Assembly: GCF_003075415.1 (NCBI RefSeq)
Contig: NZ_QDAH01000005.1
Coordinates: 124,001 to 188,000 of the forward strand
DNA length: 64,000 nt
Direction of reading: 5' to 3'
Source: Microvirga sp. KLBC 81
GTDB taxonomy: Bacteria > Pseudomonadota > Alphaproteobacteria > Rhizobiales > Beijerinckiaceae
A model generated the notes under the pieces. The model saw nothing but the letters and a program-made list of their open reading frames with translations. It searched no databases and had not been told where the DNA came from. A program made the translations under genes and the position numbers. Positions 57,736-64,000 of this stretch are shown here, one piece after another. Every line of letters begins with the position of its first letter. The first letter of the stretch is position 1.

Positions 57736-57983
57736 TGACTACAACAATCATCAGCATGCCTGTTCCCGATACCTGCATGTTTTCAGCCGGAGAGACCGCT
57801 GTGCTGTGGCGATTACAGGCAGGGGAGCCAATCGACACGATTGCATCGGAACTCGGTTTGGCGGAGCCGATCGTGAGGGAGTATATCAAGTCGATCTTGA
57901 GGAAAGTTCGTCCTCAAGGCATACATCTGAACGCCGTTGTTGAAGCAGACATTTGCAGAGCCGCACTTAAAGACCGCTTCTGA
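57735..57983 (+). CDS. Stand-alone LuxR-type HTH protein
   Basis: This is an 82-residue protein starting in the preceding stop. Residues about 18-60 (SAGETAVLWRLQAGEPIDTI, then ASELGLAEPIVREYIKSILR) form a LuxR/GerE-type HTH without a receiver or sensor domain. It may act with the Crp/Fnr regulator nearby. A MITE is inserted two bases before its stop codon is complete (the target duplication GACC overlaps TGA), so the gene ends exactly at the element. Confidence 0.65.
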   Translation: MTTTIISMPVPDTCMFSAGETAVLWRLQAGEPIDTIASELGLAEPIVREYIKSILRKVRPQGIHLNAVVEADICRAALKDRF

Positions 57984-57985
57984 CC

Positions 57986-58134
57986 GAGGGTGTGTCAGAA
58001 CGCAGACGGTCCGCTCCGCGGAGCAATTTAAATTCTAGAAGGTCTTGGTTGACCTTGAAATCCTCGGCACAAAAGCATGAACTTATACAAATAGTTCGTC
58101 GAGGCGGGGCTTGTTCGAGTTTTGACACACCCTC
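57986..58134. mobile_element. 149-bp MITE-like element
   Basis: The terminal inverted repeats are GAGGGTGTGTCAGAAC (57986-58001) and its near complement GTTTTGACACACCCTC (58119-58134), 15 of 16 matching. The element is flanked by 4-bp direct repeats GACC (57982-57985 and 58135-58138). It has no coding frame. The ends resemble IS5-superfamily insertion sequences, so a full-length IS elsewhere could move it. Confidence 0.75.
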
Positions 58135-58156
58135 GACCCGAAGGAGACATTCCACC

Positions 58157-58930
58157 TTAGGATGCTTTGACGTTCGTGCCCCAGCGGCGGTGCAGGAAGC
58201 GCTCCCAAGGCGAGAACAGGAGGCGGTCTGCAAGGAGCCCAATCAGCACGATCACGATCATGACGCCAATGACCTGCTCCATGGCATTCAGCTCACGTCC
58301 GTAATGAAGCAGGTGGCCGAGGCCGAAGCCGGTGAGGATTGTCACATAGATCTCCGCCGCCATCAGCGAGCGCCAGGCAAAGGCCCAGCCCTGTTTCATG
58401 CCTGTCACTAAGAAAGGTAGCGAAGCAGGCATGATCACCCGGGTCCACTTGTGAAAGCCCTCTGAGCCCATGGTGCGTGCCGCGCGGGCATAGATCGGCG
58501 GAATCGACCGCGCACCGTAATCGGTAGCGATGATCACGGACCAGACTGTGCCCATGATGACAACGAACAGCATGGCGCTCTCGGTCTGACCGAACCAGAC
58601 CAGAGCCAAGGGAACCCAGCACACGCTCGGCAGCGTCTGAAGCCCGAGCGCCAAAGCGCCAATCGTGTCTTCAAGCGTCTGCGATATGCTTGTCAGGAGC
58701 CCCAGCGGTAGGCCGATGAGAACTCCGGCGGCATAGCCGACGAGAAGCCGCTTGAGCGTCACCCAGGCGGCCTCCAGAAGGGTGCCATCCAGCAGCGCCC
58801 CCCACAAATATTCTGCCACATAGAGGGGGGAGGGCAGGAGCACCGCGGACCAGCGTCCGCTGCGAACAGCAATCTCCCATAGACCAACCAGCGCTGCAAA
58901 AAACACAAAGGCGAGCGCGATGCGTCTCAT
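58157..58930 (-). CDS. ABC importer permease, sulfonate/nitrate/taurine type
   Basis: This 257-residue protein has six membrane helices and the BPD-permease EAA-like loop EGFHKWTRVIMPASLPFLVT. The family is SsuC/TauC/NrtB (LPSVCWVPLALVWFGQTESA). It overlaps the ATPase gene by four bases and is the last gene of a three-gene operon. The substrate is unknown. Sulfonates are likely, given no nitrate or taurine enzymes nearby to argue otherwise. Confidence 0.88.
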   Translation of the reverse strand: MRRIALAFVFFAALVGLWEIAVRSGRWSAVLLPSPLYVAEYLWGALLDGTLLEAAWVTLKRLLVGYAAGVLIGLPLGLLTSISQTLEDTIGALALGLQTLPSVCWVPLALVWFGQTESAMLFVVIMGTVWSVIIATDYGARSIPPIYARAARTMGSEGFHKWTRVIMPASLPFLVTGMKQGWAFAWRSLMAAEIYVTILTGFGLGHLLHYGRELNAMEQVIGVMIVIVLIGLLADRLLFSPWERFLHRRWGTNVKAS

Positions 58931-59727
58931 TCCGAAACCGCCTCCAGGGTACCCTTGAGCGCAGCAGCGATCTTTGACGTGTAGCCTGCAAGGTCGGGGC
59001 TATTGATGTCCCGCGGATGGGGCAGTGAGATCTCGAAGATCTGGGCGATGCGGCCTGGAGAGGGCGACATTAGCACCACCCGGTCTCCCAGGCAGACGGC
59101 CTCCCGCACGTTATGTGTCACGAAGATGATGGTCTTGTGACTTTCCATCCAGATACGTTGGATGTCGTCGTAGAGTTGGTCACGGGTGAGCGCATCGAGA
59201 GCCGCGAAAGGCTCATCCATCAGAAGCACCTGCGGATCAGGAGCCAGAGCGCGCGCCAAGGCCACTCGCTGCTTCATGCCACCAGAAAGTTCATGTACAT
59301 GGGCATGCTTGAACTTCTCAAGCCCGACCAGCCTTAGGAATTGCTCAGCGATCTCCTTGCGCTCGCGTTGAATCAGATCCTTCCGCAGCTTCAGCCCGAA
59401 CATCACGTTTCCGAAGGCATCGAGCCATGGAAACAGCGCGGATTCCTGGAACATGACCAAGCGCTGCCGCCCGGGTCCCTCAACCCTCTTGCCATCCGCC
59501 AGCACCTGGCCGCTGTCCGGCGTGGTCAGGCCAGCCATGATGTCTAGGAGCGTGGACTTACCGCACCCGCTGGGGCCAATCAGGCAGACGAACTCCCCCT
59601 CGGCCACCGTGAGGGACACATTCTCAAGCGCCTGCACCGTCGCGCGTGACGAGGTGAACCGTTTCGAGACACCTTCCACGACCAGCTTGGCCGGGATACC
59701 TGTCCCGGACATCGGACGGGACCCCAT
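58927..59727 (-). CDS. ABC importer ATP-binding protein, sulfonate/nitrate type
   Basis: This 266-residue protein has Walker A GPSGCGKST at about residues 51-59, Q-loop MFQESALFPWL, signature LSGGMKQRVALARAL, Walker B VLLMDEPFAALDALT and the H-loop THNVREA. This set and the length fit SsuB/TauB. The start overlaps the binding-protein stop by one base (TGATG); an ATG at 59712 is also possible. It energises uptake with the permease. Confidence 0.92.
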   Translation of the reverse strand: MGSRPMSGTGIPAKLVVEGVSKRFTSSRATVQALENVSLTVAEGEFVCLIGPSGCGKSTLLDIMAGLTTPDSGQVLADGKRVEGPGRQRLVMFQESALFPWLDAFGNVMFGLKLRKDLIQRERKEIAEQFLRLVGLEKFKHAHVHELSGGMKQRVALARALAPDPQVLLMDEPFAALDALTRDQLYDDIQRIWMESHKTIIFVTHNVREAVCLGDRVVLMSPSPGRIAQIFEISLPHPRDINSPDLAGYTSKIAAALKGTLEAVSE

Positions 59728-60698
59728 CAGGGCGTCTCGACCAGACGGGACAGATCAGGGGCGCCCCGCATGAACCCCACCTTCTGTGCGCTCGTCATAA
59801 AGGCCTGAAATGCATCGCGCTTTACATCTGAGGTGATGTTCATGCGGCTCCAGGCCCGGGCAACCAGCTCAGGAGCCATGTCGACGCGGAAGGAGGTCTG
59901 CAATTCCTCGCGGGCAAGACGCTGCGCTTCCTCCGGGTTCTGTTTGATCCACTCGGTCAGTTCGCGATGCGCGGCCACGAAGTTTCGGACCAGGTCACGG
60001 TTCTTGCTGAGGAAGCTGGCGCTGGAGACGAGCACGGTCGTGATGGCATCCTTCTCCTCCACCAGAATCTTGCCCCCGGCCTCGGATTCGAGCCGCGACA
60101 CCCATGGCTCCACGGTCCAGACAGCGTCCAATTGCTTATTCTGAAACAGCGAGAGCTGATCCGGATTGCTGGTGGGCAGAACCTGAGCATCGCCCCCGGT
60201 TTGGGTGATCCGCAGTCCGCCTGCGACGAGCCAAGCCCGGGCAGCCACATCCTGGGTGTTGCCGAACTGGGGTGTGGCGATGCGCTTGCCTCGGAAATCG
60301 GCTGGCTTGGTGAGGTCGGCATCGGGCCGGACAACGAGAGCCGAGCCGCCATTCACGGCGCCGGCAATGACCCGGACCTCATCGCCACGAGAGCGTGCAT
60401 AGGCATTGAGGGCCGGGTTCGGGCCCACATAGGTCAGGTCGAGCGAGTTGGCGAAAATCGCCTCCATGGCGCTTGGGCCCGCATTGTATGTGTACCATTC
60501 GATCTTCACGTCCTGTCCAAGCCGATCCCTGAACCAGTTGCGGCCTTGCCGCTCGAAGGCACGGGCCACCAAGGCTTGAACATGGGTGATGTTCGGAAAA
60601 TGGCCAACCCGCACGATGGTGCCCTGTGCGATGGCGGGGGAGGCTATCACCACAAGAGAGAAGGCCAGCACCAGAATGAACCGGAATCCATAGCGCAT
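59727..60698 (-). CDS. ABC importer substrate-binding protein, SsuA/NrtA type
   Basis: This is a 323-residue protein with a signal peptide (FILVLAFSLVVIASPAIAQ) and a periplasmic-binding fold: VRVGHFPNITHVQALVARAF, YNAGPSAMEAIFANSLDLTY, FRGKRIATPQFGNTQDVAAR and LDAVWTVEPWVSRLE. The family is the SsuA/NrtA/TauA group. It is the first gene of the operon and presumably sets the ligand. AGGCTAGTC-like sequences upstream give no clear operator. Confidence 0.88.
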   Translation of the reverse strand: MRYGFRFILVLAFSLVVIASPAIAQGTIVRVGHFPNITHVQALVARAFERQGRNWFRDRLGQDVKIEWYTYNAGPSAMEAIFANSLDLTYVGPNPALNAYARSRGDEVRVIAGAVNGGSALVVRPDADLTKPADFRGKRIATPQFGNTQDVAARAWLVAGGLRITQTGGDAQVLPTSNPDQLSLFQNKQLDAVWTVEPWVSRLESEAGGKILVEEKDAITTVLVSSASFLSKNRDLVRNFVAAHRELTEWIKQNPEEAQRLAREELQTSFRVDMAPELVARAWSRMNITSDVKRDAFQAFMTSAQKVGFMRGAPDLSRLVETP

Positions 60699-61105
60699 CG
60701 GACTAGCTCCCGTAAGATTAGAGTAGGCTAGGCGCTAGTCTTCTGACGTCAATGGACCAAAGCCTAGAATGAGGCTGAGACAACCTCATCCGCATGGCGC
60801 AAATATCGCGTCCTGGGACATTCCGGAGGTGACGCCGATGTCTGCTTACCCGGCCTAAGCTGACCTCGCTGAAGGGCAGGGAACTTCAGTGGGCAACAGC
60901 CTCCATTGTGGAAGGCAGAAAAATCGTTTCAGAGTATGCGCGTGCGGAAGGCTGCTTATTGAACACGGCTGGCGCGTGGCTTAGAGAGACCGGAACCTAC
61001 GTCTAAGCCAAGTTCAGGCTGTCCCCGATAGTGTAATCATCTCAAGCTGCTACGTTCTCTCCTTGAGATCGTAAGAGGTTGCCTTTGCACAAGGTCTCTA
61101 ACCCC
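60699..61105. other. Intergenic region with ORF remnant
   Basis: About 400 bases upstream of the ABC operon. From 60842 to 61006 a + frame reads TRPKLTSLKGRELQWATASI, then VSEYARAEGCLLNTAGAWLR, ending at TAA. It is protein-like but has no start codon, so it may be the tail of a lost HTH-type gene. Nothing else is recognised. Confidence 0.35.
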
Positions 61106-61324
61106 GTGAAACACCCCAAGAAGCGCTGGAGCAAGACGCATGCGGTCTATCTTGGCGCTGTCTCGGGTATGGGGATCGCCATTGCTCATCAGGTCTATCA
61201 TGCGGCTGTCGGCGAGATCCCTGACGAAAGTCCGCTCGCTCATATCTTACCCGAGTTCATTGGACTTGTAGCAGGTGGTGCTCTGTTACTGGCTGCAATC
61301 GCGGAGGTCCGAAATCGGCTTTGA
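61106..61324 (+). CDS. Small two-helix membrane protein
   Basis: This is a 72-residue protein from GTG 61106 (TTG 61079 is the alternative). It has a basic N-terminus (KHPKKRWSK), then two membrane helices, YLGAVSGMGIAIAHQVYHAA and IGLVAGGALLLAAIAEVRNR. It ends 23 bases before repeat copy D. No family is recognised. Confidence 0.5.
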   Translation: MKHPKKRWSKTHAVYLGAVSGMGIAIAHQVYHAAVGEIPDESPLAHILPEFIGLVAGGALLLAAIAEVRNRL

Positions 61325-61347
61325 GAACACGGTGGCGCGATCTATCT

Positions 61348-61488
61348 CTAGAGCATCGTGCGGAACCGAAGGTCCGCGTCAGCGAAAAGTGGATCCGGTT
61401 TTCCGCTCTCAACGATGCTCTCATTGACGGAGAAAGCATCGGATGGGTCCCAAAAGTGCAAATCCACTTTTCACGTCCGAGGCTGTAG
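61348..61488 (+). repeat. Interspersed intergenic repeat, copy D (long form)
   Basis: Starts CTAGAGCATCGTGCGGAAC and ends CACGTCCGAGGCTGTAG. It contains the GGATCCGGTTTT insert like copy B. It faces copy E across 18 bases. Confidence 0.75.
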
Positions 61489-61506
61489 CCACTATAGGGC
61501 AGGCTG

Positions 61507-61615
61507 GAGCCTCGGACCTGAAAGTGGGATGCACTCTTGGGCTTGATCCGATGCTCCCTTCATAGAGCAGCGCATCGTTCGAGGCGGACCTCCGGTTCCG
61601 CACGAGGCGCTAAGA
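61507..61615 (-). repeat. Interspersed intergenic repeat, copy E (diverged)
   Basis: A more diverged copy in the opposite direction to D (GAGCCTCGGACCTGAAAG at one end, TTCCGCACGAGGCGCTAAG at the other). It ends next to the kup stop, so the D-E pair could act as a terminator for converging transcripts. Confidence 0.65.
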
Positions 61616-61617
61616 TC

Positions 61618-63528
61618 TCAGATTTCCACCGAGCTGCCGATCTCGACTACCTGAGGGGCTGGAATACAGAAGTAGTCGGCGGTGAGCTCCGCATTGCGGT
61701 TCAGCATGGCAAAAATGATCTCGCGCCACAGAGCCATGCCGGTGTAGGTCTTCGTGGCGACCACGGTCTGACGGCCGACATAGTACGTAACACCATCCGG
61801 ATCGAAGTCCGGGATCTGATGTTGCGCCATGGCAAGACGCAGCCCGGCCGGGACATTGGGTTTCTCGGTAAAACCCAGCCGCAGGATCAAGCGCTCGATA
61901 CCGGCGCCAATCGGTACCAGATGGACACGGTCCTCGTCCGCGACCTTCGGAGCATCCAGAACCACCACGGACGCGAGAAACACCCTCTCGTGCAGCACCC
62001 GATTGTGCTTGAGGTGGTGCAGCAGGGTTCCCGGGATGCTGCTCGTCGAAGCCGACATCACCACCGCAACGCCTGGAATGCGGATCGGGGGATCGGCCTC
62101 CAGCTGCCGCAGGAACTCTTTGGGAGCCATGCGCAGGTGCGTCCGTGCCTTCTGCACGAGCTGCTGGCCCCTGCGCCAGGTCAGCATCAGGAACGCTCCC
62201 ACGACTGCAATGAGCAGGGGGAACCAGCCACCCTCGAACAGCTTCGTCGTGTTGGCGGCCAGGAACACCAGATCGACCAGGAGCAGGGATCCGTTCAACA
62301 GGTACACAAGCATCGGCCTGTGGCCCCAATGGAGAGCAACAAAGGTCGCCAGAACGGTGGTGATCACCATGTCAATCGCCACAGCCAGCCCGTAAGCCCC
62401 TGCCAGTCGGCTTGACGTCCCAAACCCGACCACGGCACCGAGCGTCAGGGCCGCCAGGGTCCAATTGACAAAGGGAACGTAGATCTGGCCGCGCTCACGG
62501 CTTGAGGTATGGACAACCCGCAGGCGCGGCAGCAAGCCGAGCTGAATGGCCTGCTGGGTTAGGGAAAACGAGCCTGTGATCACCGCCTGCGAGGCGATCA
62601 CGGTGGCCATCGTCGCCAAGGCTACAAGCGGGTAATGCGCCCAATCAGGGGCCAGATGATAGAAGGGGTTCTCTGCAGCCCCTGGATCGGTCAGGAGCAG
62701 GGCGCCCTGCCCAAAATAGTTCAGCATCAGCCCCGGCATGACGATCAGGAACCAAGCGGCCTGGATCGGCGAGCGGCCGAAGTGACCCATGTCGGCATAC
62801 AACGCCTCACCCCCGGTGACGGCAAGGAACACAGCCGCCAGGACAGCCAGCGTCGTGATCAGGTCCGTGTTCAGGATATAGCCGACCGCATAAGTGGGGC
62901 TGACTGCAGCCAGCACCTCGGGAGCCGCCAGGATGCCGCGGATGCCAAGAAGGCCTAATACGGCAAACCAGACGAGCATGAACGGGCCGAAGATCCCGCC
63001 GATCCAACCGGAACCCATTCGCTGCACGAAAAACAAGATGGCCAGGATCGCAACGGTGATTGGAACCACGTAGGAGCCGAACTGCGGCGCATCGACCGTC
63101 AGCCCCTCGACAGCGCTCAGAACCGAGATTGCGGGCGTGATGGTGCCGTCGGCGTAGAGAAGTGCCGTGCCGACGAGGCCCAGCACGGTCAGATACATGC
63201 GCCAGGATCCAGGCTGGACGCGCCGCACCCCTAGCAGGGCCAGCAGGGCGATGATGCCGCCCTCGCCTCGGTTGTCAGCACGTAGGATGAAGACGCAGTA
63301 CTTGATCGAGATGACGACGATCAAAGACCATAGGATGAGGGACAGCACCCCAAACACCACGTCAGGGGACGCTCCGCCTCGGCTGGCGGCATGGGAGGCC
63401 TCCTTCAGGGCGTAGAGTGGGCTCGTTCCAATATCGCCGAACACAACACCGAGGGCTGAGAGAACCAGCGCCCGGGAGAGAGTCCCGGATCCAGTCTCGC
63501 GCACAGGGGCTTCCACCGTCGCCGCCAT
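61618..63528 (-). CDS. kup: Kup potassium transporter
   Basis: This is a 636-residue protein, the usual length (about 620-640). It begins ALVLSALGVVFGDIGTSPLY ALKE, the Kup/HAK/KT signature, then LRADNRGEGGIIALLALL, YADGTITPAISVLSAVEGL and GGEALYADMGHFGRSPIQAA, with 12 membrane helices and a soluble C-terminal domain. It is an H+-coupled K+ uptake system of the inner membrane, useful at low external K+ or acid pH. It is monocistronic. Confidence 0.94.
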   Translation of the reverse strand: MAATVEAPVRETGSGTLSRALVLSALGVVFGDIGTSPLYALKEASHAASRGGASPDVVFGVLSLILWSLIVVISIKYCVFILRADNRGEGGIIALLALLGVRRVQPGSWRMYLTVLGLVGTALLYADGTITPAISVLSAVEGLTVDAPQFGSYVVPITVAILAILFFVQRMGSGWIGGIFGPFMLVWFAVLGLLGIRGILAAPEVLAAVSPTYAVGYILNTDLITTLAVLAAVFLAVTGGEALYADMGHFGRSPIQAAWFLIVMPGLMLNYFGQGALLLTDPGAAENPFYHLAPDWAHYPLVALATMATVIASQAVITGSFSLTQQAIQLGLLPRLRVVHTSSRERGQIYVPFVNWTLAALTLGAVVGFGTSSRLAGAYGLAVAIDMVITTVLATFVALHWGHRPMLVYLLNGSLLLVDLVFLAANTTKLFEGGWFPLLIAVVGAFLMLTWRRGQQLVQKARTHLRMAPKEFLRQLEADPPIRIPGVAVVMSASTSSIPGTLLHHLKHNRVLHERVFLASVVVLDAPKVADEDRVHLVPIGAGIERLILRLGFTEKPNVPAGLRLAMAQHQIPDFDPDGVTYYVGRQTVVATKTYTGMALWREIIFAMLNRNAELTADYFCIPAPQVVEIGSSVEI

Positions 63529-63716
63529 AGCACCTCGCAGGCTCGGTCCCTGTCTTGATCACCGAGCCAAAGAACAACCCTCACCGCACGGCCAAGTTCC
63601 GGGTGCGGCCAGTCTACTGCTGAGCACAGTCGGTAATGCAAGGTCTCTTGCGAAGTCCGGCTCCCAATCACGAAGCTCATCACTGCCGCAATGCCGGAGT
63701 ATTCCAGGAAGGCCCA

Positions 63717-63762
63717 GCGAACGTCCGATGGTCCCGCCTAGGCGGGACCATCGGACGTTCGC
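63717..63762. repeat. Perfect 46-bp palindrome
   Basis: Bases 63717-63739 are the exact reverse complement of 63740-63762, with no spacer (centre CCT|AGG). The arm begins GCGAACGTCCGATGG. It lies between the kup promoter and the next leftward gene. It could be a terminator, a cruciform or a dimer-joined inverted repeat left by a mobile element. Confidence 0.7.
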
Positions 63763-63882
63763 GGAGCACAGGGGATCTCCAGAGTCTGGCCCAGGGCCGA
63801 CGTTCAGCCCCGAAGCTCGGTCAGTACAATCATCTGATTGCGGGGGGAGCCATCGTCCGGGGAACACCCGGCAGAGATCTCG

Positions 63883-64000
63883 TCAGGCGCGCTTCGCTCC
63901 AAGGCTGGCAATCCCCGGTTCACGGGTGCTGTCTTGCGAACCGGTTGCATTCGAAGGACCGACGACCTGGCCTCCGATCGCGTTCCCGAGTTGGGTCAGA
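63883..64000 (-). CDS. C-terminal end of a gene entering from the right edge (partial)
   Basis: The minus-strand frame ending at TGA 63883-63885 reads LTQLGNAIGGQVVGPSNATG, then SQDSTREPGIASLGAKRA. It is protein-like and open to the window edge. No family can be told from 38 residues, and it may be chance. Confidence 0.35.
   Translation of the reverse strand, partial: LTQLGNAIGGQVVGPSNATGSQDSTREPGIASLGAKRA

Noticed and set aside
63559-63867. Minus-strand ORF crossing the 46-bp palindrome
   Set aside because: It translates both palindrome arms and has no coding character.
1-64000. CRISPR array
   Set aside because: No regularly spaced direct repeats of 25-40 bases were found; the only short tandem structure is the three TGTCTCGT repeats.

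Overview
The window looks like a high-G+C alphaproteobacterial chromosome, most likely Hyphomicrobiales (a Methylobacteriaceae/Microvirga-like host). This is inferred from the style of the proteins, the six-gene Mrp antiporter with fused MrpA/B, and an intergenic repeat family starting CTAGAGCATCGTGCGGA. No rRNA or housekeeping marker is present to settle the taxon.

Positions 1 to about 32158 are the right-hand part of a short-tailed (podovirus) prophage. The left edge cuts through a DUF1376-type replication gene, followed by a putative helicase loader and an XRE regulator. An island of oppositely oriented cargo follows: a methyltransferase plus a WbsX/RgpF glycosyltransferase (2387-5532), and a small HTH gene with an AbiC-like membrane protein (6555-7644). 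Next come the packaging, portal, scaffold, capsid, tail-tube, internal-core, fibre and lysis genes on the + strand (7908-32070), including a Tad2-domain protein related to anti-Thoeris proteins. The prophage ends at the 3' half of a tRNA-Lys gene (32110-32158), read as the right attachment site. The most striking signal is a 10-bp word, TGTGCGGTGC. Eight exact copies lie on the + strand, all inside the prophage and each shortly upstream of a gene that opens a functional module, so they look like a phage-specific promoter set.

Positions 32.2-56.2 kb lie between that att site and a second, decayed copy of the same tRNA-Lys 3' half (56157-56201), and so look like an older insertion at the same locus. 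This segment is dominated by monovalent-cation and stress genes: a PQQ-type sugar dehydrogenase, TrkA-TrkH, an orphan TupA-like binding protein, a P2-type cation ATPase with an FNR/FixK-like box, a tandem universal stress protein, the Mrp Na+/H+ antiporter operon (mrpA/B fusion-C-D-E-F-G), and a haem-type membrane protein. It is also full of relics: an NhaA fragment, a stop-interrupted SpoIIAA-like gene, a frameshifted P-loop gene, a partial duplication of the TupA-like/membrane-protein block, and a zinc-ribbon-type gene broken by one in-frame TGA. It ends with a serine resolvase that has three direct repeats upstream, and a secreted RTX-like protein carrying a perfect 291-bp tandem duplication.

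Positions 56.2-64 kb hold a tRNA-Met-like sequence, a Crp/Fnr regulator, two small genes ending exactly at a 149-bp MITE with a 4-bp target duplication, a sulfonate/nitrate-type ABC importer, a small membrane protein, a pair of intergenic repeats, the Kup potassium transporter, a perfect 46-bp palindrome, and the end of a gene running off the right edge.
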